Shown here: in pieces, positions 16,789 to 25,433 of the stretch
How the letters are laid out: each line of letters begins with the position of its first letter
How positions within the stretch are numbered: position 1 is the first letter of the stretch
DNA from: JAOUEA01 sp963790335
Lineage (GTDB): Bacteria; Actinomycetota; UBA4738; HRBIN12
Reading direction: 5' to 3'
Assembly: GCA_963790335.1 (NCBI GenBank)
Contig: CAWBOB010000007.1
Coordinates: 186,001-250,000 of the forward strand
Length of the DNA stretch: 64,000 nt
The notes under the pieces: model-generated
Databases searched by the model: none
What the model saw: only the letters and a program-made list of their open reading frames with translations
What the model was told of the DNA's origin: nothing
Made by a program: the position numbers and the translations under genes

Positions 16789-18216
16789 ATGCCGACCGCC
16801 CCACCCGTCACGCCACTGGTGGTCGCGGGCGACGACGTCGCCGACGGCGAGCGGGTGGAGGTCCGCTCCCCGTGGGACGGCCGCCTCGTCGGGTCGGTCC
16901 CGTGGCTCGGCCCCGACGCAGCCCGAGCCTCGATCGACGCGGCCTGGCGCGCGATGCAGACGGGCCTCGCCGCCTGGGAGCGGGCGGAGATCCTCGACCG
17001 CGTGGCCGCCGAGGTCCGGGAACGACGCGAGCAGTACGGACGCATGATCTCCGATGAGAACGGCAAACCGTACACGCTGGCCCTCGCCGAGGCCGACCGC
17101 TGCGTGCAGACGCTGATCTTCTCCGCGGCCGAGGCACGTACCCTCGCCGGCCGCGGCGTGCCGCTCGACGCGCACCCCGCAGGGGCCGGTCACCTGGGGT
17201 TCACGGTGCGCGTCCCCGTCGGCGTGGTGGCGGCGATCACACCGTTCAACTTCCCGCTCACCCTCGCCGCGCACAAGATCGGGCCCGCCGTCGCCGCGGG
17301 ATGCGGGGTGGTGTTGAAGCCCGCCGACAAGGCGCCGCTCGCCGCGATCGAGCTGGTGCGCGCGTTCCATCGAGCCGGACTTCCTCCGGCCTGGATGTCG
17401 GTCGTGGTCGGCGACCCTGCTCCGATCGCCGATGCGTTGATCGCCGACGACCGCGTCGGCTTGCTGACCTTCACCGGGTCGGCGGCGCTGGGCTGGCAGC
17501 TCAAGGCGAAAGCGGCGCGCAAGCGGGTGACCCTGGAGCTCGGCAACTCGACACCGGTGATCGTCTGCGCCGACGCCGACGTCGACATCGCGGCGACGAT
17601 GTCGGCCGCGAGTGCCTACGCGTTCGCCGGACAGTCGTGCATCAGCGTGCAGCGGGCGATCGTGCACCGTGACGTGCACGGCGCGTTCGTCGATCGGCTC
17701 GCGGAGGCTGCCGAGGCCCAGCGGGCCGGCGACCCGTCGGACCCCAAGACCGATCTCGGGCCCGCGATCACCCGGCAGGCCCGCGACCGCGTGGTGGCCT
17801 CGGTCGAGGCCTCGGTGGAAGCAGGGGCTCGTCGGCTGACCGGTGGCACCTTCGGCGACGGCCACCTCCGGCCCGTGGTGCTCGACTCGGTCGCCACCGA
17901 CCAGGCCGTCTGGAAGCACGAGATCTTCGGGCCCGTCGTCGCCGTCACCGCGTTCGACGCGCTCGACGAGGCGATCGAACTCGCGAACGGCACCGAGTAC
18001 GGCCTGCAGGCGGGCATCTTCACCCGCGACCTGCCGAGCGCACTGGCGGCCATCGGCGAGCTCCGATTCGGAAGCGTGACGATCAATCAGGCGCCGCAGT
18101 TCCGGGTCGATCAGATGCCCTATGGGGGCACCAAGGCGTCGGGTAACACCAAGGAAGGACCGCACGACGCGGTCCGCGAGATGACCGAGGAGCGGATGGT
18201 CGTCGTTCGCCTGTAG
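16789..18216 (+). CDS. NAD(P)+-dependent aldehyde dehydrogenase
   Basis: A 475-residue member of the aldehyde dehydrogenase superfamily, oxidising an aldehyde to the acid. It shows ITPFNFPLTLAAHKIGPA near residue 145, the cofactor lysine in VVLKPADKAPL, FTGSAALGW, the general-base Glu in VTLELGNSTP, the catalytic Cys in GQSCISVQR (about residue 285) and HEIFGPVVAV. The start is ATG at 16789 with a GAGGAG site 8-9 nt upstream. It is the first gene of the divergent operon. A semialdehyde made by the transaminases of the other operon is a likely substrate (inference). Confidence 0.93.
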   Translation: MPTAPPVTPLVVAGDDVADGERVEVRSPWDGRLVGSVPWLGPDAARASIDAAWRAMQTGLAAWERAEILDRVAAEVRERREQYGRMISDENGKPYTLALAEADRCVQTLIFSAAEARTLAGRGVPLDAHPAGAGHLGFTVRVPVGVVAAITPFNFPLTLAAHKIGPAVAAGCGVVLKPADKAPLAAIELVRAFHRAGLPPAWMSVVVGDPAPIADALIADDRVGLLTFTGSAALGWQLKAKAARKRVTLELGNSTPVIVCADADVDIAATMSAASAYAFAGQSCISVQRAIVHRDVHGAFVDRLAEAAEAQRAGDPSDPKTDLGPAITRQARDRVVASVEASVEAGARRLTGGTFGDGHLRPVVLDSVATDQAVWKHEIFGPVVAVTAFDALDEAIELANGTEYGLQAGIFTRDLPSALAAIGELRFGSVTINQAPQFRVDQMPYGGTKASGNTKEGPHDAVREMTEERMVVVRL

Positions 18217-18231
18217 GGCGAGGACCGCGCG

Positions 18232-19101
18232 ATGGTGTCCACGGCGAAGACAGCCACGGAGCGCACGGGCTCGGTTCCGGTCGCGGAGGCGGCACCGTTC
18301 CGGGTGCTCGACCGCACGTTCTCGATCCTGGAGCTGTTCGATGAGGATCACACCGACTGGAACGCCTCGGAGGTCGCCCGGGCGGTCGGGCTGCCGGTGC
18401 CGACCGCCCACCGCATCCTCACCGCGCTGAAGCACCGGGGCTACGTGAGCCAGGACGACACGTCCAAGCGCTTCAGGCTCGGCGTGTCGTCGATGCGGCT
18501 CGGTGATCGCGCGCGCTCGGTCGTCGACCTGCGGAGCGTCGCGCTGCCCGTGCTGCAGCGCCTCGCCGAGCACGCCGGCGAGACGGCCCTGCTCACCGTC
18601 GTCTCACCCGATCGCGCCACTGGGTCATGCCTCGAGCGCGTGGAGTCCTCACAGCCGCTGCGCCTGTCGGTGTCACCGGGGCGGCAGCTCCCCCTGCACG
18701 CCGGGGCATCGCAGAAAGCCTTGCTCGCGTTCATGAGCGAGCGCGAGATCGAGGTGAACCTCGGCGCGAAGCTCGACCGGCTCTGCGAGGCGACGATCAC
18801 CGATCCGGTCGCGATGCGCGCAGAGCTCGCGCGCATCAGACGCCGAGGCTGGGCGGGCAGCTTCGAGGAGACCAACGTGGGGGTATGGGGCGTGGCGGTC
18901 CCGGTGCTCGGCGACGAGGACGTGATCTGCGCCGTCGGAGTCGCGGGGCCGAGCGCGCGTCTGTCGGCGACGAACGTGCGCACCGACATCGAGCTGGTCC
19001 ACGCCGCGGCTCTCGAGATCGCAGCGCCGCTCGGCCTGCGGGTGCCGCCGCTCCGAGACACGCGGGCACGCATCGATAGCAGGAGGCGAGGGAGATCATG
19101 A
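18232..19101 (+). CDS. IclR family transcriptional regulator
   Basis: A 289-residue regulator. The N-terminal winged helix-turn-helix is in FSILELFDEDHTDWNASEVARAVGLPVPTAHRILTAL (about residues 30-70), and the effector-binding domain has LPLHAGASQKALLAFM and GWAGSFEETNVGVWGVAVPV. It follows the aldehyde dehydrogenase by 15 nt and overlaps the SDR gene by 4 nt. Its position between the two divergent operons makes it the likely local regulator, responding to a pathway substrate or intermediate. Whether it acts as repressor or activator cannot be told. Confidence 0.93.
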   Translation: MVSTAKTATERTGSVPVAEAAPFRVLDRTFSILELFDEDHTDWNASEVARAVGLPVPTAHRILTALKHRGYVSQDDTSKRFRLGVSSMRLGDRARSVVDLRSVALPVLQRLAEHAGETALLTVVSPDRATGSCLERVESSQPLRLSVSPGRQLPLHAGASQKALLAFMSEREIEVNLGAKLDRLCEATITDPVAMRAELARIRRRGWAGSFEETNVGVWGVAVPVLGDEDVICAVGVAGPSARLSATNVRTDIELVHAAALEIAAPLGLRVPPLRDTRARIDSRRRGRS

Positions 19102-19897
19102 ACGGAACCGAGCGACCACTGCGAGGCAAGGTGGCGATCGTCACGGGCGCGGCCAAGGGGATCGGCGGCGTCGTCACCGAGCACCTCGCCCGCGACGGCG
19201 CCCACGTGGTGCTCGTGGGTCGCACGGCGGCCGCGCTCGATGAGCACGCGCGAGGCGTGGACCAGCGCTACCCCGACCGCCAGAGCCTGGTGGTCACCTG
19301 CGATGTCACCGACGAGGCCGACGTAGAGTCCATGGTCGTGGCGGTGACCGGGCGCTTCGGCGGCATCGACATCCTCGTGAACACCGCCGGGGGTACCGGT
19401 CCCATCGAGACTCCGGCGCAGTCGTATCCGGCCGAGGAGCTCCGCGCCATCTTGGACCTGAACGTCGTGGGGACCTTCCTCCCTGTAAGCACGTGATCCC
19501 GCACATGATCGCTGGAGGCGGTGGACGCATCGTGAACATCGCGGGCACCTCGGGCCTGCGCGGATACCGCAACCGCAGCGGCTATTCCGCCTCGAAGTGG
19601 GCCGTCCGCGGCCTGACCCGTACCCTCGCGCTCGAGCTCGGCCCGCACGACATCACCGTCAACGATGTCTGCCCGAACGTCACGCACGGAGCCCGCATGG
19701 ACACGATCGTCGCCACGAAGGCCGCAGCGCTCGGCACCACCCCCGAGCAGGTCTATGCCGACTTCGCCTCTCAGACCGCGCTCGGCCGGTTCGTCGACGA
19801 GGAGGACATCGCCTGCTCGATCGACTTCCTGGTCTCGGAGGGAGCGCGCAATATCACCGGCCACGACATCGTGGTCGACGCCGGCTGGGACGTGTGA
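19098..19897 (+). CDS. SDR family oxidoreductase, frameshifted at 19481-19483
   Basis: Short-chain dehydrogenase/reductase, 266 residues after repair. The first 130 codons give the Rossmann motif TGAAKGIGG, CDVTDEADVESM and ILVNTAGG. The second frame gives IVNIAGTSGL and the catalytic YSASKWAV (Tyr-x3-Lys). One missing C in the CCC run at 19481-19483 would restore FLPCKHVIPHMIAGG across the break. The start is ATG at 19098, sharing ATGA with the IclR stop. It probably reduces or oxidises a hydroxy/keto intermediate of the cluster. Confidence 0.9.
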
Positions 19898-20904
19898 CCG
19901 GACCGGCGGCGGGCGCGAGCTCAGGTCGCATCTGGACGGGCCTCGGCGCCGTCTACGTCATCTGGAGCACGACGTTCATCGCGATCAAGCTCGTCAACGA
20001 GACGATGCCACCGCTCGTCGCGACCGGGGTGCGCTTCTTCGTCGCCGGCGCCGTGCTGCTCCCCATCGCGCTGCGGGCCGGGGACCGCCGGGGCGACCGC
20101 CCCGGCGCCGCCGAGTGGAAGGGTGCGGCGGTCGTCGCGGTGCTGCTGATGTTCGGTGGCAACGGGGGCATCGTCTGGGCCGAGCGCACGATCCCGTCGG
20201 GGGTCGCAGGGCTCGCGATCGCCACCGTGCCGTTGTGGATCGCGGCGATCGACCGCGTGGTGCTGCACCGGCGTCAGCCGGGCATCGTCGTCGTGGGGCT
20301 CTGCGTCGGGTTCGTCGGCGCGGCGCTGCTCGTCGGCGGTTCGGCGTTCGATGGCGCGATCGACCTCGGCGGACTGCTGGTGGCGCTCGCCGCCGCCGCG
20401 TCATGGGCGGCGGGATCGATCTACCAACGGCACGCGCGCCTTCCCCGACGCCCCTTCGTCGCCGCCGGCATGGAGATGGTGGTCGCCGCCGGCGTGTTCT
20501 GGGTCGCAGGGGCGCTCGCCGGAGAGCTGTCGGATCTGCGGCTCGACGGCTTCTCGCGCGCGTCCGTGCTCGGTCTCGCCTACCTGGTCGTGATCGGCTC
20601 GTGGATCGGGTTCACCGCCTACCTGTGGCTGCTGCGGGTGGCGCGCACGTCGCTGGTCGCGACCTACGCCTACGTCACACCCGTCGGCGCCGTGCTGCTC
20701 GGCTGGCTCCTGCTCGACGAGCGGCTCACGACGACGGCGATCGCGGCCGGCGCGCTCATCGTGGTGTCGGTGGTGCTGATCGTGTCGAGCGGTGGAACGA
20801 CCGCCCGCGATGACGGCGCCTCAACGGACGACCGATCCCCGCGCGAGGAGGACTCAGGCGGCGAGCAGGGGCGGACGCATGTCGAGCCGGAGATCGTGCT
20901 CTAG
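19894..20904 (+). CDS. DMT superfamily transporter (EamA type)
   Basis: A 336-residue membrane protein with ten predicted helices in two EamA repeats: YVIWSTTFIAIKL and ATGVRFFVAGAVLLPIAL in the first, and TSLVATYAYVTPVGAVLLGWLLLDE in the second. The GTG at 19894 overlaps the SDR stop as GTGA. The 3' end runs 51 nt into gatA on the opposite strand. Proteins of this family usually export metabolites; uptake or export of a cluster compound is an inference. Confidence 0.88.
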   Translation: MTGPAAGASSGRIWTGLGAVYVIWSTTFIAIKLVNETMPPLVATGVRFFVAGAVLLPIALRAGDRRGDRPGAAEWKGAAVVAVLLMFGGNGGIVWAERTIPSGVAGLAIATVPLWIAAIDRVVLHRRQPGIVVVGLCVGFVGAALLVGGSAFDGAIDLGGLLVALAAAASWAAGSIYQRHARLPRRPFVAAGMEMVVAAGVFWVAGALAGELSDLRLDGFSRASVLGLAYLVVIGSWIGFTAYLWLLRVARTSLVATYAYVTPVGAVLLGWLLLDERLTTTAIAAGALIVVSVVLIVSSGGTTARDDGASTDDRSPREEDSGGEQGRTHVEPEIVL

Positions 20905-22320
20905 CGCCGCTCCGGTGCGGAACAGGGTTGGCTCGTCGAGCGCCTTCGCGGTGAGCTGCACGCCGATCGGCAGGCCGGCCGAGTCGAGGCCGCACGGCAC
21001 GCTCATCGCCGGCACGCCGCCGAGGTTCGCGGGGATGGTGAAGATGTCGTTCAGATACATCGCCATCGGGTCGTCGGCCTTCGACCCGATCGGGAACGCC
21101 GTGGTCGGCGAGGTCGGCGACACGAGCACGTCGAATCGCTCGAACGCGGCCGCGTAGTCCTGCAGGATCAGCGTTCGCACCTTCTGCGCCTGTCCGTAGT
21201 ACGCCTCGTAGTACCCCGCCGAGAGCGCGTAGGTGCCGAGCATGATGCGCCGCTTCACCTCGGCGCCGAACCCCGCCCCGCGCGTGCGGAACATCATCTC
21301 GATCGAGTCGTCGCCGTCGACCCGAAGCCCGTACCGCACCCCGTCGTAGCGAGCGAGGTTCGAGGAAGCCTCGCTCGGCGCGATCAGGTAGTAGGCGCTG
21401 AGCGCGTACTCCGCATGCGGAAGCGTCGCTTCCCCCACGTCGGCGCCGAGCGCGTCGAGGCGGTCGCAAGCTGCGCGCACCGAGGCCACGACATCGGGCT
21501 GGACCCCCTCGCCGAACGCCTCGGCCAGCACGCCGACCCGGAGCCCTTCGACACCCATGCCGATGCCGTCCGCGTAGTCGGGCACCTCGGCATCGATGCT
21601 CGTGGCGTCGCGGTGGTCCGGGCCTGCCATCACGCCGAGCAGGGTCGCGGCGTCGGCCACGGTGCGCGTGAAGGTGCCGATCGTGTCGAGCGACGACGCG
21701 AACGCGATCAGCCCGTACCGGCTGATCCGGCCGTAGGTGGGTTTGAGCCCCACCGTGCCGGTCAGTGAGGCGGGCTGGCGGACCGAGCCGCCGGTGTCGG
21801 TACCGAGCGCCCAGACCGCCATGCCGCTCGCGACCGCAGCCGCGCTGCCGCCGCTCGAGCCACCGGGCACGGTGTCGAGATCCCACGGGTTGTGCACGGC
21901 CCCGAACGCCGAGTTCTCGTTCGATGAGCCCATCGCGAACTCGTCGCAGTTCGTCTTGCCGACGAGCACGCTTCCCGCCCCCGACAGCCTCGTCCACGAC
22001 GTCGCGTCGTACGGCGGTACGTACGTTTCGAGGATGCGCGAGCCGCAGGTGGTGCGGATGCCGTTGGTCGTGAGCACGTCCTTCAACGCGAGCGGGATGC
22101 CGGCGACCCCCGACTGCGGGGCCCCGGTCGCGAGATAGATGTCCAGCTCCGCGGCGCGTTCCAGCGCGACCTGCGGCGTCGGCGTGAGGAAGGCTCCCAC
22201 CCGTTCGTCGAGCGCCTCACGACGCGCGATCGACGACTCCGCGAGCGACACGGCGCTGATCTCGCCGGCGCGCAACTTCGCGGAGAGCTCCACCGCCGGC
22301 AGATCGCAGAGCTCGGTCAC
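20854..22320 (-). CDS. gatA: Aspartyl/glutamyl-tRNA(Asn/Gln) amidotransferase subunit A
   Basis: Amidase-family subunit of GatCAB that releases ammonia from glutamine. The Ser-cisSer-Lys triad is visible: Lys in IPLALKDVLTT, the cis-Ser and nucleophile Ser in VPGGSSGGSAAAVASG and GTDTGGSVRQPA. The length of 488 residues is normal. The ATG at 22320 overlaps the gatC stop by 4 nt. Its last 51 nt are antisense to the end of the DMT transporter gene, and its usual neighbour gatB is 15.5 kb further on. Confidence 0.97.
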   Translation of the reverse strand: MTELCDLPAVELSAKLRAGEISAVSLAESSIARREALDERVGAFLTPTPQVALERAAELDIYLATGAPQSGVAGIPLALKDVLTTNGIRTTCGSRILETYVPPYDATSWTRLSGAGSVLVGKTNCDEFAMGSSNENSAFGAVHNPWDLDTVPGGSSGGSAAAVASGMAVWALGTDTGGSVRQPASLTGTVGLKPTYGRISRYGLIAFASSLDTIGTFTRTVADAATLLGVMAGPDHRDATSIDAEVPDYADGIGMGVEGLRVGVLAEAFGEGVQPDVVASVRAACDRLDALGADVGEATLPHAEYALSAYYLIAPSEASSNLARYDGVRYGLRVDGDDSIEMMFRTRGAGFGAEVKRRIMLGTYALSAGYYEAYYGQAQKVRTLILQDYAAAFERFDVLVSPTSPTTAFPIGSKADDPMAMYLNDIFTIPANLGGVPAMSVPCGLDSAGLPIGVQLTAKALDEPTLFRTGAALEHDLRLDMRPPLLAA

Positions 22321-22610
22321 GAGCCGGTCTCGGCGATCTTCGGCACCAGGAACCGCCCGTCGCGCTCCGCCGGGGCGTTCGCGAGCGCCGCGTCGTGGCT
22401 CACGCTCGGCTCCGCCGTGTCCTCACGGAAGACGTTCACCTGCGGGATCGGGGAGGCGGTCGGCACCACGTCGTCGGCGGCGACCTCGCCCACCTTCGCC
22501 GCGTGCTCCAGGATCACCGCGAGCTGGCCGCGCATGCGCAACTTCTCGTCCTCGGAGAGCTCCACCCGCGCGAGCTTCGCCACGTGGTCGATGTCGATCT
22601 CCACCGGCAT
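22317..22610 (-). CDS. gatC: Aspartyl/glutamyl-tRNA(Asn/Gln) amidotransferase subunit C
   Basis: A 97-residue helper subunit that stabilises GatA-GatB. DHVAKLARVELSEDE at the N-terminus and FREDTAEPSVSH with FLVPKIAETGS at the C-terminus are typical. The ATG at 22610 has no Shine-Dalgarno; TACACT lies 6 nt before it. Confidence 0.95.
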   Translation of the reverse strand: MPVEIDIDHVAKLARVELSEDEKLRMRGQLAVILEHAAKVGEVAADDVVPTASPIPQVNVFREDTAEPSVSHDAALANAPAERDGRFLVPKIAETGS

Positions 22611-22616
22611 GGGCGC

Positions 22617-22622
22617 AGTGTA
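22617..22622 (-). promoter_or_regulatory. -10 element for leaderless gatCA
   Basis: TACACT on the minus strand is separated from the gatC ATG by the 6 nt GCGCCC. The 30-bp gap to the preceding DUF4328 gene has no ribosome-binding site. Confidence 0.5.
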
Positions 22623-22640
22623 GCGGCGTGGTGCAGCGCC

Positions 22641-23363
22641 TCAGCCCACGTCGGGACGCGCCGGCACCGACCCGGTCGATCCGCCAGACGCCGCTCGGGC
22701 GATCTGAGCTCGCGAGATCTCGCGGATGAGCACGATCGCGAGGCAAGCCGCCAGGATCGCTAACAGCTGACCGACAGCGATGAGTTGGAGCGATCCTTCG
22801 TCCAACTCCACGATCAAGCGCGGCGGCCCACTCGAGCGTGACAGCGCTCCGACCATGTCGGAGACGACGTCGATCGCAGCGAGAACGCCCACGATGATCG
22901 GGGCGACCCAGCACGTCCACCAGAGCCCGAGGACCCAGCGCCCGCGCGCTGGGTCCGAGACGGATGCTCGCCGGATCTCGCGCACGACCAGATATGGCTT
23001 CACGAGGTTGACGAACGGGATGAACCAGCACAGAACCCCCCAGCCGGCGCTCGTCGGTACTCGCTCCGGCGCCGCCAGTCGCGCGTTCGAGTGCACTCGG
23101 TACTGCCAGGCGAGCCACGCGCCGTAGGTCATCACCGAGACCATCAGTGAGACCCACTGGAAGATGTCGACACCGTCGGGGGCCTCGACGGTTCCTTGCT
23201 CGGAGATCGAGAACGGCACTGTGGTACCTGCGGCGAGCCGGGTGACGATGAACGCCACTGCGATCGCCTGCACCCCTGCGATCAGCACGAGCGCGATCGT
23301 CACGGCACGGGCGAACGAAGCCGGATCTCGATAGGGCTCGTGAGCCGGCTGGAAGGCGCTCAC
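22641..23363 (-). CDS. DUF4328 domain membrane protein
   Basis: A 240-residue protein with about five membrane segments. The family hallmark is GVLCWFIPFVNLVKPYLVVREIRRAS (seen here in two halves around residue 115), followed by LGLWWTCWVAPIIVG. DUF4328 proteins are common in actinobacteria and have no known function. The GTG start at 23363 is 3 nt after the ligA stop, so it is probably in the ligA transcript. Confidence 0.85.
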   Translation of the reverse strand: MSAFQPAHEPYRDPASFARAVTIALVLIAGVQAIAVAFIVTRLAAGTTVPFSISEQGTVEAPDGVDIFQWVSLMVSVMTYGAWLAWQYRVHSNARLAAPERVPTSAGWGVLCWFIPFVNLVKPYLVVREIRRASVSDPARGRWVLGLWWTCWVAPIIVGVLAAIDVVSDMVGALSRSSGPPRLIVELDEGSLQLIAVGQLLAILAACLAIVLIREISRAQIARAASGGSTGSVPARPDVG

Positions 23364-23366
23364 CGC

Positions 23367-25433
23367 CTATCCTCGTTGCAACCTGCGCGCGAACTCGGCC
23401 TCGTCGACGACCTCGACGCCGAGCGTCTCGGCCTTGGCGAGCTTCGTGCCGGGGCTCTCCCCCGCGACGACGAACGACGTCTTCTTCGACACGCTCGACG
23501 CGACCCTCGCTCCCGCCGCCTGTGCCAGCTCGGTCGCTTGCTCGCGGGTCATGGTCTCGAGCCCCCCGGTGAGCACGATGGAGAGCCCCTCGAGTGGGCG
23601 CGGACCATCAGCGGCCTCACGCTCGTCGGCCATGCGGACCCCCGCTGCTCGCAGCTTCTCGACGAGGGCGAGGTTCTCCTCCTCGTCGAACCACTCGCGC
23701 ACCGTGGCGGCGATCTCGGGACCGATCTCGGGCACCGCGTCGATCTCATCCTCACTCGCCGCCGCGATCGCCTCGATCGAGCCGAACGCCCGAGCGAGCA
23801 CCTGCGCCACGTGCGTGCCGACGTGGCGGATGTTCAGGCCGACCAGCAACCGCCAGACCGGACGGTCCTTCGAGGCTTCCACCTGTCCGAGCACGTTCGT
23901 GATGGCCTTGTCCTTGAAGCCGGGGAGCTGGGAGAGCTTCGACGCGTCGAGGGCGTAGATGTCGGCCGGATCCTCGATCAGCCCCGCTTCGAGCAGCCGC
24001 ATCACGGTCATGTAGCCGAGATGCTCGATGTCCATCGCGCCGCGTCCCGCGAAGTGGAAGAGCCACTCGATGCCCTGCGACGGGCACCCGCGCTTGTTGG
24101 GGCAGCGGTGGTCGGCCTCACCTTCGGCTCGCACGAGCGGCGTGCCACACGACGTGCACGCCTTCGGCATCGAGAATCGCCGGGCGCCCTTCTTGCGCTT
24201 GGAGAGCACGGGACCGACGATCTCGGGGATGACGTCGCCGGCACGGCGCACGATCACCATGTCCCCCTTGCGCACGTCCTTGCGACGGACCTCCTGCTCG
24301 TTGTGCAGGGTCGCGTAGGTGATCGTGACCCCGCCCACGAACACGGGGTCGAGCACGGCGAAGGGCGTGACCTTGCCGGTGCGCCCCGTGTGCACGTCGA
24401 TGTCCTTCAGCAGCGCGGTGCGTTCTTCGGGCGGGAACTTGTACGCGATCGCCCATCTCGGCGCGTGGCTCGTCGCGCCGAGCTCCCGCTGAAGGGCGGT
24501 CTGGTCCACCTTGATGACCGTGCCGTCGATCTCCCAGTCGACCGAGTGCCGGTCGGCCTCCCAGGTCGCGAGGAACGCCTTCACACCCTCGATGGCCTCG
24601 CGCGCCTCGGTGGTCGGCGGGACCGGCAGCCCGGCGCGCGCCGCCCAGCCGAGGAAGTCCAGGTGCGAGTCGAAGGTGATGCCCTCGGCGGCGCCGAACG
24701 AGTGCACCCACAGGCGTAACGGTCTCGAGGCCGTGACCTTGGCGTCCTTCTGTCTGAGCGAGCCGGCGGCAGCGTTGCGAGGGTTCGCGAACGGCTTCGA
24801 ACCGGCGTCGAGCAGCCGCCGGTTCAGCTCTTCGAAGGCGCCCACCGGGAAGTACATCTCGCCGCGGATCTCCACGACCGCCGGCGGGTCGTCGACCGTG
24901 AGCGTTCGCGGCACCTCCTTCACCGTGCGCACGTTGGCGGTGATGTCCTCGCCGACCCGTCCGTCACCGCGTGTTGCCGCCTTCACGAGCCGCCCGCGTT
25001 CGTAGGTGAGCGCGCACGCGACGCCGTCGATCTTGAGCTCGCACGCGAAGCGCGCCTCGGCACCCACCACTCGCTCGACCCGGGCAGCCCATGCATCGAG
25101 CTCCTCGTCACCGAACGCGTTGTCCAGCGAGAGCATCGGCGCGCGGTGGGTGACCGGTGCGAACAGCGGAGCCGGTGCGCCACCCACGGTCACCGTCGGC
25201 GAATCAGGGGTCTGCAGCTCAGGGAACCGATCCTCGAGCGCGCGGAGCTCGCGCATGAGGTCGTCGTACTCCGCGTCGGCGACCTCGGGATCGTCGAGCA
25301 CGTGGTAGCGGTAGCGGTGGTGCTCGACCTCGGCGCGAAGCTCCTCGACGCGGAGCTTCGCGTCGGCGCGCTCGCGCTCGTCGGGCGCCCGAGCAGCGAC
25401 GGACTTCGACCCGGCCTTCGCCCGTGGGCTCAC
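23367..25433 (-). CDS. ligA: NAD+-dependent DNA ligase
   Basis: A 688-residue replicative and repair ligase. It has the adenylation lysine in ELKIDGVACALTYERG, the OB fold with GRTGKVTPFAVLDPV, the Cys4 zinc finger in CTSCGTPLV and HRCPNKRGCPSQG, the helix-hairpin-helix region LPGFKDKAITN, and a C-terminal BRCT domain beginning LEGLSIVLTGGLETMTR. It overlaps the UPF0280 stop by 4 nt. It is part of the mnmA-ligA-gatCA block that is widespread in actinobacteria. Confidence 0.98.
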   Translation of the reverse strand: MSPRAKAGSKSVAARAPDERERADAKLRVEELRAEVEHHRYRYHVLDDPEVADAEYDDLMRELRALEDRFPELQTPDSPTVTVGGAPAPLFAPVTHRAPMLSLDNAFGDEELDAWAARVERVVGAEARFACELKIDGVACALTYERGRLVKAATRGDGRVGEDITANVRTVKEVPRTLTVDDPPAVVEIRGEMYFPVGAFEELNRRLLDAGSKPFANPRNAAAGSLRQKDAKVTASRPLRLWVHSFGAAEGITFDSHLDFLGWAARAGLPVPPTTEAREAIEGVKAFLATWEADRHSVDWEIDGTVIKVDQTALQRELGATSHAPRWAIAYKFPPEERTALLKDIDVHTGRTGKVTPFAVLDPVFVGGVTITYATLHNEQEVRRKDVRKGDMVIVRRAGDVIPEIVGPVLSKRKKGARRFSMPKACTSCGTPLVRAEGEADHRCPNKRGCPSQGIEWLFHFAGRGAMDIEHLGYMTVMRLLEAGLIEDPADIYALDASKLSQLPGFKDKAITNVLGQVEASKDRPVWRLLVGLNIRHVGTHVAQVLARAFGSIEAIAAASEDEIDAVPEIGPEIAATVREWFDEEENLALVEKLRAAGVRMADEREAADGPRPLEGLSIVLTGGLETMTREQATELAQAAGARVASSVSKKTSFVVAGESPGTKLAKAETLGVEVVDEAEFARRLQRG

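Noticed and set aside
15715..18573. A 952-codon minus-strand open frame spanning the hydrolase, aldehyde dehydrogenase and IclR genes
   Set aside because: It crosses two real genes on the opposite strand and one in another frame. It has low-complexity composition and no recognisable start or domain.
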